Origin: Candidatus Scybalocola faecavium
GTDB lineage: Bacteria > Bacillota > Clostridia > Lachnospirales > Lachnospiraceae
Assembly (NCBI GenBank): GCA_018713145.1
Contig: DVFP01000013.1
Span: forward strand, 1-64,000
DNA: 64,000 nucleotides
Direction of reading: 5' to 3'
Shown: positions 42,219 to 52,227 of the stretch, piece by piece
How positions within the stretch are numbered: position 1 is the stretch's first letter
Layout: every line of letters starts with the position of its first letter
Position numbers and translations under genes: made by a program
Notes under the pieces: generated by a model
What the model saw: only the letters and a program-made list of their open reading frames with translations
What the model was told of the DNA's origin: nothing
Databases searched by the model: none

Positions 42219-43511
42219 ATGGTGCAGATGGTTGTTGTTGGCGGCGGATTTGCCGGATGTGCAGCCGCTCTTCAGGCTGCCCGTATGGGAGCCCGGGTTA
42301 TCCTGGCAGAACGGACGGATATGCTGTGCGGCACCGGCGCGGTAGGAGGCATTATGAGAAATAACGGCAGGTATACTGCAGCCCAGGAGATGCTGGCCAT
42401 GGGCGGCGGACAGCTTTTTTCTCTCATTGACGAAAATTCCAGACATAAAAATATCGATTTCCCGGGCCACCGCCATGCCAGCTTATTTGATGTAGCCAGA
42501 GTTCCGGCACAGGTGGAAAGATGTCTGGAAGAAGCCGGGGTGGAAATCCGTTTAAAGTGCCGGATCTCCGGTATTTTCCACCTGTGGAAAAGTAAAAAGG
42601 GGAAAACCGGCCGCCTTATTTCCGTGAAGGATGCTCATGGAAATGTGCTGGAAGGGGATGTATTTATTGATGCCACAGGAAGCGCAGGACCGGCATCGGT
42701 GTGCCATAAGTATGGCAGCGGATGCGCGGTGTGTATCATGCGCTGCCCGGCCTTCGGCGGCCGGAAAAGTTTGTGTGCCATGTGCGGACTGGAAGAGTTT
42801 GGGGCAGTCCGGGACGGACATATTGGAGCTATGAGCGGTTCCTGCAAATTAATGAAGGAATCACTGTCTCAAGAGATCCGGGAAAAGCTGGACCGGGAGG
42901 GCGTTGCAGTGATCCCTGTTCCCGGGAAACTTATGGAAGATCATTTGGATATAAAGGCATGTCAGCAGTATGCCCTTCCGGAATTTGCGGAAAATATCAT
43001 CCTTCTTGATACAGGTCATGCAAAAATGATGACGCCGTTTTTTCCTTTGGAAAAGCTTAGAAAAATCCCCGGACTGGAAAACGCCAGGTATGAGGACCCT
43101 TATGCCGGAGGCGTGGGAAATTCCATACGCCTGACGGCCTGTGTAAAAAGAGAGGATACCATGCTGGCAGAGGGCATGGAAAATCTTTTCTGCGCCGGGG
43201 AAAAGTCCGGAATATTCGTGGGCCATACCGAGGCTGTGGTTACCGGTGTACTGGCAGGCTTTAATGGGGTAAGGTTTGCCCTTGGACGGGAAATGGCTGT
43301 GCTGCCTACAGAAACAGCCTGCGGGGATGCGATTCATTGGGTAGGGGAACAGATGAAAAGTTTACAGGGAAGAAGCCGGAAATATACATTTTCCGGTTCA
43401 GTGCTGTTTGAGCGGATGAAAGATCTGGGGCTTTATACCACCGATGAGGAACAGATCAGGCTGAGAGTGGAAAAATGCGGCGCCGCAGATCTGTTTTCCA
43501 AAGACCTGTGA
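42219..43511 (+). CDS. FAD-dependent oxidoreductase, GidA/TrmFO-like fold
   Basis: 430-residue flavoprotein. N-terminal dinucleotide fold (MVVVGGGFAGCAAALQAARMGA), a second FAD strand DVFIDATGSAGPA, then a Cys-rich segment CAVCIMRCPAFGG...CAMCG near 165-190, and a C-terminal FCAGEKSGIFVGHTEAVVTGVLAG that resembles the TrmFO/GidA FAD site. Function not known: it is not TrmFO itself in size or context. The four to five Cys could bind a metal cluster. ATG 42219 follows GAAGGAGGT. Convergent with the MATE gene. Confidence 0.72.
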   Translation: MVQMVVVGGGFAGCAAALQAARMGARVILAERTDMLCGTGAVGGIMRNNGRYTAAQEMLAMGGGQLFSLIDENSRHKNIDFPGHRHASLFDVARVPAQVERCLEEAGVEIRLKCRISGIFHLWKSKKGKTGRLISVKDAHGNVLEGDVFIDATGSAGPASVCHKYGSGCAVCIMRCPAFGGRKSLCAMCGLEEFGAVRDGHIGAMSGSCKLMKESLSQEIREKLDREGVAVIPVPGKLMEDHLDIKACQQYALPEFAENIILLDTGHAKMMTPFFPLEKLRKIPGLENARYEDPYAGGVGNSIRLTACVKREDTMLAEGMENLFCAGEKSGIFVGHTEAVVTGVLAGFNGVRFALGREMAVLPTETACGDAIHWVGEQMKSLQGRSRKYTFSGSVLFERMKDLGLYTTDEEQIRLRVEKCGAADLFSKDL

Positions 43512-43553
43512 CACCGCTGATATATTTGAAATGTTTTCAGTTTTTGCGCCATC

Positions 43554-44879
43554 CTATTTTAATTTTTTATAACAATAAATAAAGGCGGGGATCAGGAAAA
43601 TGTCAGCGCTAATCCAGGCCAGGGGGTGGGCCATACAGATACCCGTAAAGCCAAACCACTGTGCCAGGCACAGGCCGGCAAAGGTGCGGGCCGCCATTTC
43701 CATAACCCCGGCAGTAATGGCCAAACCGGAAAATCCCATGCCCTGAATGGTAAAACGTACTGTGTTTACCAGAGTCAGGAGAAAATATCCTACGCAGCAG
43801 AACATAAGGAACTGATAGGAATAATCAATGATCTGTTTCTGGGAATTGTCCAGGAACAGAAGGGAAAGGCTGCGCCCGAAAAAGATCATGGCAATGAGCA
43901 TAATGGCGGAAACAACAAAGCCGCAGGCAGAAGAAGCCACTAATCCCTGCTTTACCCGGCTCATTTTTCCGGCACCTACATTTTGTCCGCTGTATGGAGC
44001 CATGGTTTGGCCCAGGGCATCAATAGGGCAGGAAATAAAAGAATTTATCCGCTGTGCTGCTGTCACGCCGGCGACTACCGCAGTTCCCAGACTGTTGACA
44101 GCGGCCTGGATGACCAAAGTGCCAATAGCGGTGATGGAATATTGCAGGCCCATAGGGATGCCCATTTTGCAAAGGATCTTTACATGGTGGGAGCGAAGGC
44201 GCCAATCGTCTTTCTGCATTTTTAAAATGGGGAACTTTTTCCTCATGTAAAACAAACATACGATTCCGGAAATGGCCTGGGAGATGACTGTGGCCAGTGC
44301 CGGGCCTTCCACGTTCATGTTGAACAATTTAATAAAAACAATATCCAGGACAATATTGATCAGGGAGGCCAGGGCCAGGAAGATCACCGGTGTCCTGCTG
44401 TCTCCCAGTGAACGGATGATAGCAGCCAGGATATTATATAAAAAGGTAAACGGTATGCCCAGGAAAATGATCAGTATGTATATGTAAGCATACTGGAAAA
44501 TGTCCTCCGGCGTGTTCATGACTTCCAATATAGGGCGGCAGGCAGCTGCTGTGGCAATGGTCAGTACCACGGAAAAAATGATGCAAAGCCATGTACTGCA
44601 TGCAACATAGCGGCGCAGGTCCCGCTCATTCTTTGCGCCGAACATTTGGGCCACAGGCAGGGCAAAACCATTACAAACACCGGTACAAAAGCCGATGACC
44701 ATAAAATTTAAGGAGGATGTGGAACCGACCCCTGCCAGGGGATTTACCCCGAGAAACTGGCCGACGATTACTGTGTCTACCATACTGTAAAACTGCTGGA
44801 ATAAAATTCCCAAAAACATAGGGATGGCAAAGCTGATAATATGTTTCAGCGGTGATCCCTGTGTCATGTCTTTAACCAT
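43554..44879 (-). CDS. MATE-family efflux transporter
   Basis: 441-residue, twelve-helix multidrug/Na+ or H+ antiporter (QGSPLKHIISFAIPMFLGILFQQFYSMVDTVIVGQFLG at the N-terminus; the second half repeats with VIQAAVNSLGTAVVAG). Start ATG 44879 follows GAGGTG. Divergent from an AraC-type regulator, its likely controller. Substrate unknown; it is a different MATE from the one at 22.2 kb. An upstream in-frame ATG would overlap the AraC promoter region. Confidence 0.88.
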   Translation of the reverse strand: MVKDMTQGSPLKHIISFAIPMFLGILFQQFYSMVDTVIVGQFLGVNPLAGVGSTSSLNFMVIGFCTGVCNGFALPVAQMFGAKNERDLRRYVACSTWLCIIFSVVLTIATAAACRPILEVMNTPEDIFQYAYIYILIIFLGIPFTFLYNILAAIIRSLGDSRTPVIFLALASLINIVLDIVFIKLFNMNVEGPALATVISQAISGIVCLFYMRKKFPILKMQKDDWRLRSHHVKILCKMGIPMGLQYSITAIGTLVIQAAVNSLGTAVVAGVTAAQRINSFISCPIDALGQTMAPYSGQNVGAGKMSRVKQGLVASSACGFVVSAIMLIAMIFFGRSLSLLFLDNSQKQIIDYSYQFLMFCCVGYFLLTLVNTVRFTIQGMGFSGLAITAGVMEMAARTFAGLCLAQWFGFTGICMAHPLAWISADIFLIPAFIYCYKKLK

Positions 44880-45007
44880 AATCTTCACCTCGTCTGAAAA
44901 ATTAAGTTTATGTTGTTTGTGAACGGCCTTCAATATCACGATGGCCGGATCGGGGAAGGAATTTTCCCAATCCGATTATCTCGCAAAATCCTATCATAAT
45001 GTAGGGG

Positions 45008-45036
45008 TTGCTTCTATAACTATCTGGAAGTATACT
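45008..45036 (+). promoter_or_regulatory. promoter of araC-like gene
   Basis: TTGCTT 45008-45013, 17-base spacer, TATACT 45031-45036, 34 bases before the GTG start. Confidence 0.55.
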
Positions 45037-45069
45037 ATAACAAAAACGACATTTTATGGAGGGACGCCG

Positions 45070-45951
45070 GTGAAAATCAGTGGGATTATAACAGAGAAAG
45101 GACAGGAGCTGAAAAAGCACGGAAGCGGCCTTTTTCCCTGCGCCGCTTACGAGAGCCGGGGGACTGCCATGGGTTTTCCATGGCATTGGCATGAAGAATT
45201 TGAACTTTCCGTTGTGGAAGAGGGTTCTGTGGAATTTTATATTGGACAGGAATGTTACTGCCTGGAGGCAGGGGACGGGATCTTGATCAATTCGGGAGCG
45301 CTCCACAGCGTTCCGTCTCCGGCCCGGGGAGAAAGCAGAAAAAAAGATGTTGTTTTTTCCGGAAAGCTGGTATACGGAAGTTTTGACAGTATATTCTGGG
45401 AGAAATATTTTCAGCCGTTTATCGCTTCCCAGCGTCTTGGAGCCTATGTATTTCATAGCAGTGTGGCGTGGGAGGCGGATGTGGTCCGGGAAGTGCTTTT
45501 GGCCCATGAAGCTTTGCTGGGCCGTGCCTTTGAAAAGGAGATCCTTGTGAAAAAGGTGCTGACAGATGTTTTTTTTCAACTGTTTCTCCATTGCAGGGAG
45601 GCTATGGAGGATACGGCAAAAAGTACCCGGGATAGTGAACGGATCAAAAAGATGCTGGGATTTATCCATGAGCATTACAGGGAAAATATCACCGTAGCCA
45701 TGATCGCGAAAAATGCCAGTGTGTGTACCCGGGAATGTCTGCGGTGTTTCCGGGACTTTATCCATATGTCTCCCATTCAGTATGTCATCAGCTGCCGGTT
45801 AAATGACGCGTGCCGGATGCTCAGTTCCGGGGAATATACGATCACAGAAGTCTGTGAAGCCTGCGGCTTTGAAAACCCAAGTTATTTTTCAAAAATGTTT
45901 CGCCGTCAGACCGGACTTACCCCAAGCGCTTACCGCAAAAAAAATTTGTGA
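45070..45951 (+). CDS. AraC-family regulator with cupin sensor
   Basis: 293-residue regulator: N-terminal cupin (WHWHEEFELSVVEEGSVEFYIG, LINSGALHSV) and C-terminal double HTH (IAKNASVCTRECLRCFRDF; YTITEVCEACGFENPSYFSKMFRRQTGLTPSAYR). GTG 45070 is six bases after GGAGGG. Divergent from the MATE pump gene, so it probably senses a small molecule and controls the pump. It also precedes the pfl operon, which has its own promoter and riboswitch. Confidence 0.88.
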   Translation: MKISGIITEKGQELKKHGSGLFPCAAYESRGTAMGFPWHWHEEFELSVVEEGSVEFYIGQECYCLEAGDGILINSGALHSVPSPARGESRKKDVVFSGKLVYGSFDSIFWEKYFQPFIASQRLGAYVFHSSVAWEADVVREVLLAHEALLGRAFEKEILVKKVLTDVFFQLFLHCREAMEDTAKSTRDSERIKKMLGFIHEHYRENITVAMIAKNASVCTRECLRCFRDFIHMSPIQYVISCRLNDACRMLSSGEYTITEVCEACGFENPSYFSKMFRRQTGLTPSAYRKKNL

Positions 45952-45960
45952 TTTTAGGTA

Positions 45961-45990
45961 TTGACAGGATTCTTGCCGGTATGATACAGT
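45961..45990 (+). promoter_or_regulatory. promoter of pfl operon
   Basis: TTGACA 45961-45966 just after the araC-like gene, with TACAGT or ATACAG as the -10 at 45984-45990. Gives a leader of about 245 bases. Confidence 0.55.
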
Positions 45991-46013
45991 AAACGTGTCA
46001 ATAATTGAAAAAG

Positions 46014-46092
46014 AACTTTGAGGACTGACGGATAATTGTGGGTTACCACAGTGGATTCAAAGTTTTGGAAAAGCCGACCGTCTGGGCAGCAT
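46014..46092 (+). promoter_or_regulatory. ZTP (pfl motif) riboswitch aptamer
   Basis: The core GGACTGACGG, a TGTGG/CCACA hairpin with GTTA loop, AGTGGATTC, then AGCCGACCGTCTGGGCA matches the ZMP/ZTP riboswitch. GACGG (46027-46031) pairs with CCGTC (46078-46082), and the conserved CUGGGCA overlaps the 5' arm of the following terminator. ZTP rises when 10-formyl-THF is short, so binding should favour transcription of the formate-producing pfl genes. Confidence 0.85.
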
Positions 46093-46128
46093 TGGAACTC
46101 CCGTTCCCATGCTGCTCTTTTTGTTTTT
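46084..46128 (+). terminator. riboswitch expression-platform terminator
   Basis: GGGCAGCAT...ATGCTGCTC stem (46084-46092 with 46109-46117) with inner GGAAC/GTTCC, followed by TTTTTGTTTTT. Its 5' arm is part of the aptamer's conserved 3' segment, so ligand binding and termination exclude each other. Confidence 0.88.
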
Positions 46129-46241
46129 CATTGAGCCATGCTGCTGCAAAGCACAGCCTGAACTGGCATGGATCGATGGATCAGAAAGCGCAGTATGAAA
46201 TCCGGGACATCGATGCCTTTAAAAGCTGGGAGGAATTCAGT

Positions 46242-48473
46242 ATGATGGAAAAAGCATGGAGAAATTTTAAAGAAGGCGCATGGATGAACGAGATCAATGT
46301 GCGGGATTTTATTCAGAAAAATTATACCCCTTATGAAGGAGACGAAAGTTTCCTTGCTAAAGCCACGGACCGAACAAACCGCCTGATGAAAAAACTTAAT
46401 AATCTGTTTATGATCGAACAGCAGATGGGCGGCGTTTTTGATGTAGATACAGATACGGTGATGTCTCTGGTGACTTATAAACCTGGTTACCTGGACAAAG
46501 ATGAAGAGATTATCGTGGGCCTTCAGACAGATAAGCCATTAAAAAGAGGCGTCAATCCCTTTGGCGGTATGCGTATGACCCGGGAAGCATGCAAGGCTTA
46601 CGGTTATGAATTATCTGAAAAGGTGGAAAAGGAATTTACATTCCGTACAACCCATAATGACGGTGTATTTCGTGTTTATACAGATGAGATCAAGGCTGCC
46701 CGCCACTGCGGTATCATTACCGGACTTCCGGATGCTTACGGCCGTGGCCGTATCATCGGGGATTATCGCCGTGTCGCTTTGTACGGTGTAGATACGCTGA
46801 TCCGTTTTAAAAAGGCAGATAAAGAGCGCCTTGGCCATGAAGTGATGCTTCAGGATAATATCCGCCAGTTAGAGGAGCTTTATCAGCAGATCCATTTTCT
46901 GGAGCTGTTAAAGGAAATGGCCAAGATGTACGGCTATGATATTTCAAGACCGGCCGAAAATGCCAGAGAAGCTGTACAATGGCTGTACTTTGGTTATCTG
47001 GGCGCTATTAAGGAACAGAACGGAGCAGCCATGAGCCTTGGCCGCACAAGCACTTTCCTGGATATTTATTTTGAGCGGGATCTGGCTGAGGGCGTCCTTA
47101 CAGAAAGCCAGGCCCAGGAAATTTTTGATGATTTTGTTATGAAGCTTCGTATGGCCCGTCATTTAAGAACACCGGAGTATAATGAGCTGTTTGGCGGCGA
47201 TCCTATGTGGATCACTGAATCCATCGGCGGAACCGGCGAGGACGGACGGACTTTAGTTACAAAAAGCTCTTACCGTATTTTAAATACATTATATAATCTG
47301 GGGCCCAGCGCAGAGCCGAATCTGACGGTTTTATGGTCCGAACAGCTTCCGGAAAACTTTAAGCGCTTTGCTGCAAAGGTATCCTGTGACACAGATGCCA
47401 TCCAGTATGAAAATGATGATATTATGCGTCCAAAATTCGGGGATGACTATGCTATTGCCTGCTGTGTTTCCGCAATGCGCGTAGGCAAGGACATGCAGTT
47501 TTTTGGCGCCCGGGCAAATCTGGCCAAGCTTCTTATGATGAGCTTAAACGGCGGACGGGATGAAAAGAGCGGTATGCAGGTTGCTCCCGCACATGAGCCT
47601 TATCAGGGAGAATACCTGGAGTATGACAAGGTCCTGGAGCTGATGGATATTTACCGTCCATGGCTGGCAAAAACTTATGTGAGCGCCATGAATATCATCC
47701 ACTATATGCATGATAAATATGCTTATGAAAAGACTCAGATGGCTCTCCACGATACAGACGTTCACCGCTTCATGGCCTTTGGTATTGCCGGCATGAGCGT
47801 ATTGGCAGATTCCCTGTCTGCGATTAAATATGCCAAGGTTCGGGTGATCCGTGATGAAACCGGTCTGATCAAAGATTTTGAGACAACCGGAGAATTTCCT
47901 GCATTTGGAAATGACGATGACCGGGTAGACAGCATTGCCGCAGAGCAGGTCCGCCTGTTCTTTGAAGAACTGAAAAAGAATCCTACTTATAGAAATGCAG
48001 AGCATACCCTGTCTATCCTGACCATTACATCTAATGTAATGTACGGAAAGAAAACCGGAAACACGCCGGATGGACGTAAGGCCGGCGAGCCTTTTGCGCC
48101 GGGAGCCAACCCAATGCACAACCGGGAGAAAAACGGCGCCCTTGCTTCCTTAAACTCTGTGGCCAAGCTTTCCTATGACGTATGTAAGGACGGTATTTCC
48201 AATACATTCTCTATTGTGCCTCAGGCTCTTGGAAAGACAGAGGAAGAGCGGTTAAATAACCTGGTGGCTATTCTTGGCGGTTATTTTGCTCAGAATGCTC
48301 ACCATATTAATGTAAATGTATTAAACCGGGAAACCTTAATGGATGCCTATGAAAATCCTGAAAAGTACCCTAACCTGACGATCCGTGTTTCCGGTTATGC
48401 GGTAAACTTCCATAAGCTGTCGAAAGAGCAGCAAAGAGAAGTTATCCTGAGAACCTTCCATGAAGCAATGTGA
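46242..48473 (+). CDS. pflB: formate C-acetyltransferase (pyruvate formate-lyase)
   Basis: 743-residue glycyl-radical enzyme converting pyruvate and CoA to acetyl-CoA and formate. Active-site Cys-Cys pair in [10 protein letters not shown] and glycyl-radical Gly718 in RVSGYAV, 25 residues from the C-terminus. The true start is ATG 46242 ([14 protein letters not shown]), eight bases after GGGAGG and matching other Pfl N-termini; reading in-frame further upstream would run through the riboswitch terminator. Co-transcribed with pflA 12 bases downstream. Formate feeds formyl-THF, consistent with ZTP control. Confidence 0.95.
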   Translation: MMEKAWRNFKEGAWMNEINVRDFIQKNYTPYEGDESFLAKATDRTNRLMKKLNNLFMIEQQMGGVFDVDTDTVMSLVTYKPGYLDKDEEIIVGLQTDKPLKRGVNPFGGMRMTREACKAYGYELSEKVEKEFTFRTTHNDGVFRVYTDEIKAARHCGIITGLPDAYGRGRIIGDYRRVALYGVDTLIRFKKADKERLGHEVMLQDNIRQLEELYQQIHFLELLKEMAKMYGYDISRPAENAREAVQWLYFGYLGAIKEQNGAAMSLGRTSTFLDIYFERDLAEGVLTESQAQEIFDDFVMKLRMARHLRTPEYNELFGGDPMWITESIGGTGEDGRTLVTKSSYRILNTLYNLGPSAEPNLTVLWSEQLPENFKRFAAKVSCDTDAIQYENDDIMRPKFGDDYAIACCVSAMRVGKDMQFFGARANLAKLLMMSLNGGRDEKSGMQVAPAHEPYQGEYLEYDKVLELMDIYRPWLAKTYVSAMNIIHYMHDKYAYEKTQMALHDTDVHRFMAFGIAGMSVLADSLSAIKYAKVRVIRDETGLIKDFETTGEFPAFGNDDDRVDSIAAEQVRLFFEELKKNPTYRNAEHTLSILTITSNVMYGKKTGNTPDGRKAGEPFAPGANPMHNREKNGALASLNSVAKLSYDVCKDGISNTFSIVPQALGKTEEERLNNLVAILGGYFAQNAHHINVNVLNRETLMDAYENPEKYPNLTIRVSGYAVNFHKLSKEQQREVILRTFHEAM

Positions 48474-48485
48474 TTTGAGGTTGTT

Positions 48486-49235
48486 ATGAAAGAAAATGTT
48501 TACGGATATATCCACAGCTTCCAGAGTCTTGGGGCTGTGGACGGCCCTGGGCTCCGGTGCGTGGTATTTATGCAGGGATGTCCTTTGCGGTGCGCCTACT
48601 GTCATAACCCGGATACATGGGCTCTTCCAAAGGATGCTCCCGGATGCCGTAAGGTGACGCCTCAGGCTATGGTTGAAAAAATATTAAGATACAAAGCTTA
48701 CTTAAAAAATGGCGGTGTTACTGTATCCGGCGGAGAGGCGATGATGCAGCCGGATTTTGTCCGGGAACTGTTTAAGCTTTTAAAGGAGAAGGGCATCCAT
48801 ACTGCTTTGGATACTTCCTGTGTGGGAGACCTTAAGGCAGCGGAGCAGGTTTTAGAGTATACGGATCTGGTGCTGGCAGACTTGAAATTTTGTGAGCCGG
48901 AAAGCTATAAAAAATACTGCGGTGCTTCTATGGACCAGGTGCTTAAATTCCTTGAGCTGACCCGGACGATGAATGTGGATTTGTGGATCCGCCATGTGGT
49001 AGTCCCCGGTTTAAATGACAGCCGGGATCAGATCTTTAAGATCGGACAGATCGCGTCCGGATTTACTAATCTTAAAAAGCTGGAGCTTTTGCCTTTCCGG
49101 AAGATCTGTATGAGTAAGTATGAACAGATGGGCATTGACTTCCCTTTAAAAGATTACGATGCCTGTGATGAAAAACATATTAAAGACCTTGAAACATTTT
49201 TAAAACGGGAACTGGGAGAAAAGCTTCCCGTGTAA
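48486..49235 (+). CDS. pflA: pyruvate formate-lyase activating enzyme
   Basis: 249-residue radical SAM enzyme that installs the glycyl radical on PflB. Cys32, Cys36 and Cys39 in GCPLRCAYCHNPDTW bind the 4Fe-4S cluster; GGVTVSGGEAMMQP is the SAM-binding GGE region. No extra ferredoxin insert, so PflA-type rather than the larger glycerol dehydratase activases. ATG 48486 after TGAGG, 12 bases from the pflB stop. Confidence 0.95.
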   Translation: MKENVYGYIHSFQSLGAVDGPGLRCVVFMQGCPLRCAYCHNPDTWALPKDAPGCRKVTPQAMVEKILRYKAYLKNGGVTVSGGEAMMQPDFVRELFKLLKEKGIHTALDTSCVGDLKAAEQVLEYTDLVLADLKFCEPESYKKYCGASMDQVLKFLELTRTMNVDLWIRHVVVPGLNDSRDQIFKIGQIASGFTNLKKLELLPFRKICMSKYEQMGIDFPLKDYDACDEKHIKDLETFLKRELGEKLPV

Positions 49236-49249
49236 AAAGGACTGATAAA

Positions 49250-49302
49250 GAACAGCCGATTCAAAAAGGCAGGAAAATGCCTTCTGATCCGGCTGTTTTT
49301 TT
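49250..49302 (+). terminator. terminator of pfl operon
   Basis: AACAGCCG with CGGCTGTT and inner AGGCA/TGCCT stem, then seven Ts. Confidence 0.9.
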
Positions 49303-49394
49303 GTGTGTGGATCGTATGCTGTGATCTGCGTTACGATTCATATATTATTAATAAAATTTTTTGATTTTTGGACTATACTTCATCATATATATTG

Positions 49395-49403
49395 TGCTAA
49401 AAT
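49395..49403 (+). promoter_or_regulatory. extended -10 promoter of O-acylation operon
   Basis: TGCTAAAAT (-10 TAAAAT) about 55 bases before the SGNH-protein start; no clear -35. Confidence 0.4.
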
Positions 49404-49457
49404 ATGACATGAAACGACATGTTAAATTTTATGTGATGGAATGAGGCGCTTTAAAAG

Positions 49458-50261
49458 ATGAATATACTAAAGCATTTATATAGAGATAAGAAAAAACGAT
49501 ATATAATCCTGGCCGCTGCCATTGTGGTAGTGGCCGTTATTATGGTCTCTACCTTTTTTCGACCTGTACGAAGGGCCACAAAGGCGGTAGATGACGGTTT
49601 AAGCTATCTGACACAGATGGCAGGTAAATCTTCCTCGGACATTGAAAGCAACATAAAAAGCATGCAGCAGGAGCGGGAACGGCAGCGGAGGATCGAAGCC
49701 AGAGAAAAAGCGCTGGCAGACGGAACAGTAACTGTGTGGGAGCTGTTTGACGATTATGTATTTTTGGGAGATTCCAGAGTGGTAGGCTTTTCTGAATTTG
49801 GTTTCCTGGAATCCGGCCGTATCATCGCCCATTCCGGCGCCGGAGTTAAAGATATTGCCGAAAGTCTGGAAACCGTAGAATATTACAATCCATCCTGGGT
49901 ATTTATTTCCTACGGGGCCAATGATCTGGGAAATTACGCTTCTGCCCAGGATTATGCACAAGCGTTGAACCAGCAGATCCAGGGGCTTAAGGAAGTGGCT
50001 CCCCACGCCAGATTTATTATCAGCTCCATCCTGCCGGTATACAGCAGCCGGCTGTCCTCAATGAGCGATAATTATAATCATGTGGATACGTTTAATGAAG
50101 CGCTTGAGCAGATGTGCAGTGAGAATGGATATACATTTGTAGATAATACGGAGCTGGCCCAGGAGCATCGTTCAGAATATGAACAGGATGGCATCCATTT
50201 TAAATCAAGTTTTTACGAATATTGGGCATTAAATTTAATTAACGGGGAAGATGCAAATTGA
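49458..50261 (+). CDS. membrane-anchored SGNH/GDSL hydrolase-like protein
   Basis: 267 residues: an N-terminal membrane anchor (residues 14-33), a charged helical linker (to about 90), and an extracellular SGNH domain with Ser106 in FLGDSRVVGF, GAND and DGIHF carrying the catalytic Asp-His. SGNH proteins beside MBOAT enzymes usually transfer or remove O-acetyl groups on surface glycans. First of four tightly spaced genes; the stop overlaps the next start by four bases. Confidence 0.8.
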   Translation: MNILKHLYRDKKKRYIILAAAIVVVAVIMVSTFFRPVRRATKAVDDGLSYLTQMAGKSSSDIESNIKSMQQERERQRRIEAREKALADGTVTVWELFDDYVFLGDSRVVGFSEFGFLESGRIIAHSGAGVKDIAESLETVEYYNPSWVFISYGANDLGNYASAQDYAQALNQQIQGLKEVAPHARFIISSILPVYSSRLSSMSDNYNHVDTFNEALEQMCSENGYTFVDNTELAQEHRSEYEQDGIHFKSSFYEYWALNLINGEDAN

Positions 50262-50737
50262 AAAAGTATTTGAAATTAGAATACATACGCTACGGACTGG
50301 TAGCATTGCTGCTGATCTTTATTATTATATTGTGTCAGGGTGACCGGATCAGTGATGCAGATATTGCCACAGTGACGGAAAATGTCCTGGAGGTTGTGGG
50401 AAGTGATGGAGTAAGTGAAGGAAACCGTCAGATGATCCGCCGGCTTTATGGTTTGGATCCAAACGAATATGACGGTGTATCTTTGTATTATCCGGATACG
50501 AATATGGGAGCAAAAGAATTTTTGATCGTAAAGATGGCTTCCACCGATCAGTTTGATACTGTAGAAGCGGCTATGACCAGCCGCATTGAAACCCAGGAAG
50601 GCATTTTCGAGGGGTACGCCCCGGAACAGTATGCCATGGTGGAAGACTACAAATTATGCCATGAAGGCAATTATGTGCTCCTTGTGATCAGTGAAGACCC
50701 GCAGGCGGCGGTTAATGCTTTTAGAAAAAGCCTGTAA
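50258..50737 (+). CDS. DUF4358-like anchored protein
   Basis: 159 residues, one N-terminal membrane helix then a small extracellular domain (YPDTNMGAKEFLIVKM ... YVLLVISEDPQAAVNAF) that resembles DUF4358, a family seen beside MBOAT genes in Lachnospiraceae. No catalytic motif visible; likely a structural partner. TTG start 50258 overlaps the preceding stop (four-base overlap). Confidence 0.7.
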   Translation: MKKYLKLEYIRYGLVALLLIFIIILCQGDRISDADIATVTENVLEVVGSDGVSEGNRQMIRRLYGLDPNEYDGVSLYYPDTNMGAKEFLIVKMASTDQFDTVEAAMTSRIETQEGIFEGYAPEQYAMVEDYKLCHEGNYVLLVISEDPQAAVNAFRKSL

Positions 50738-50763
50738 AAAATGGAAAGCGAGTTTTTTGGGGT

Positions 50764-52176
50764 ATGATATTCAGCAGTTTATTTTTTATCTTTGTTTTTT
50801 TGCCACTGATGTTACTGGTCTATTACATCGTACCGTGGAAAATAAAAAATATTGTTATTCTTATATTTAGTATTATATTTTATGCCTGGGGAGAACCGGT
50901 ATATGTGATCCTTATGATCTTTTCCATTGTGATCAACTACGTCACCGGTCTTGAACTGGAACAGTATAAAGAGGAGAATAATCAGAGAAAGCGAAAAGCG
51001 ACCCTGATCTTTAATATTGTAGTTAATCTGGGGATTCTGGGATTTTTTAAATATTACGGATTTTTTGTGGAAAATATCAACAAGATCCTTCCTTTTGATA
51101 TTCCTTACAAAGAGCTGGCCCTGCCGGTAGGAATTTCCTTTTATACCTTTCAGACGCTGTCCTATATTATTGACCTGTACTGGGGCAGAGTGGAGGTTCA
51201 GAGAAAATTGGTGGACTTTGCTGTATATGTGACCATGTTCCCCCAGCTCATCGCAGGACCGATTGTCCGTTATGCTGATGTGGCCAGGCAGCTTGCTTCA
51301 AGAAGGCTGTCTGCGGTCAAGTTTGGAGAAGGCTGTGCCTGGTTTTTGCGGGGCCTTGGGAAAAAGGTTATTTTTGCCAATAATATCGGTATGCTTTATG
51401 ACACTATCGCTGCCCTTCCGGGGGCTCAGACCACAGTAGTGACAGCGTGGCTGGGAGCTGTGGCTTATACTTTCCAGATTTACTTTGATTTTGGCGGTTA
51501 TTCAGATATGGCCATTGGCCTGGGAAAAATGCTGGGCTTTGACTTTATTAAAAACTTTGACTACCCATATATTTCCAAATCCATTACAGAGTTCTGGCGG
51601 CGGTGGCATATATCTTTAAGCACATGGTTTCGGGAATATGTGTACATTCCTCTGGGCGGCAACCGGGTAAGCACAGCCAAGCATATCCGCAATATTATGG
51701 TCGTGTGGCTGCTTACCGGATTCTGGCACGGGGCTGCATGGAACTTTATGCTGTGGGGGATTTATTACGGCGTCCTGCTTTTGCTGGAAAAGTACATACT
51801 GAAGGATTTTCTGGCCCGCATGCCGTCTGCCGTACAGCATATTTATGCCATGGTCTTTGTGATCATCGGATGGGTATTTTTCTTTTCACCTTCAGTTTCC
51901 TCAGCCATGGGGTATCTGGGACATATGTTTGGCATAGGTACCGGAGGATTTTTAAATGCTCAGACGATCTATTATCTGAGAAACTATGGGATCCTGCTGA
52001 TCCTTATGATCATTTTCTCAGGACCGGCTGCTTATAATAAGTACAAAAAGACCGTATTTGGCAAAGGGGGATGGCGGCTTTATGTGTCCGTTGCCCTGTA
52101 TATTTTGTTGTTTATTGTTGTGATTGCATTTTTAGTAAATGCCACATATAATCCGTTTTTATATTTCAGATTTTAA
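50764..52176 (+). CDS. MBOAT-family O-acyltransferase
   Basis: 470-residue polytopic membrane protein like AlgI and DltB. The family histidine is in LLTGFWHGAAWNFMLWG; the RWHISLSTWFREYVYIPLGGNR segment is the AlgI/DltB signature. It moves an acyl group, probably acetyl, from the cytosolic to the outer side for transfer to a wall or exopolysaccharide acceptor by the DHHW/SGNH partners encoded here. ATG 50764 after TTGGGG; 26 bases after the DUF4358 gene. Confidence 0.92.
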   Translation: MIFSSLFFIFVFLPLMLLVYYIVPWKIKNIVILIFSIIFYAWGEPVYVILMIFSIVINYVTGLELEQYKEENNQRKRKATLIFNIVVNLGILGFFKYYGFFVENINKILPFDIPYKELALPVGISFYTFQTLSYIIDLYWGRVEVQRKLVDFAVYVTMFPQLIAGPIVRYADVARQLASRRLSAVKFGEGCAWFLRGLGKKVIFANNIGMLYDTIAALPGAQTTVVTAWLGAVAYTFQIYFDFGGYSDMAIGLGKMLGFDFIKNFDYPYISKSITEFWRRWHISLSTWFREYVYIPLGGNRVSTAKHIRNIMVVWLLTGFWHGAAWNFMLWGIYYGVLLLLEKYILKDFLARMPSAVQHIYAMVFVIIGWVFFFSPSVSSAMGYLGHMFGIGTGGFLNAQTIYYLRNYGILLILMIIFSGPAAYNKYKKTVFGKGGWRLYVSVALYILLFIVVIAFLVNATYNPFLYFRF

Positions 52177-52227
52177 AACATGCCCGTCCTTAAAGGCGTG
52201 TGGATTGATTAAAGGTGAGAGAACAGA

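Noticed and set aside
41616-42476. 286-residue minus-strand reading frame over the lrgA/flavoprotein gap
   Set aside because: It overlaps two well-supported genes in another frame, has no family motif and no ribosome site.
46038-46241. 68-residue N-terminal extension of pflB
   Set aside because: It would translate the ZTP riboswitch and its terminator; ATG 46242 has a strong ribosome site and matches the family N-terminus.
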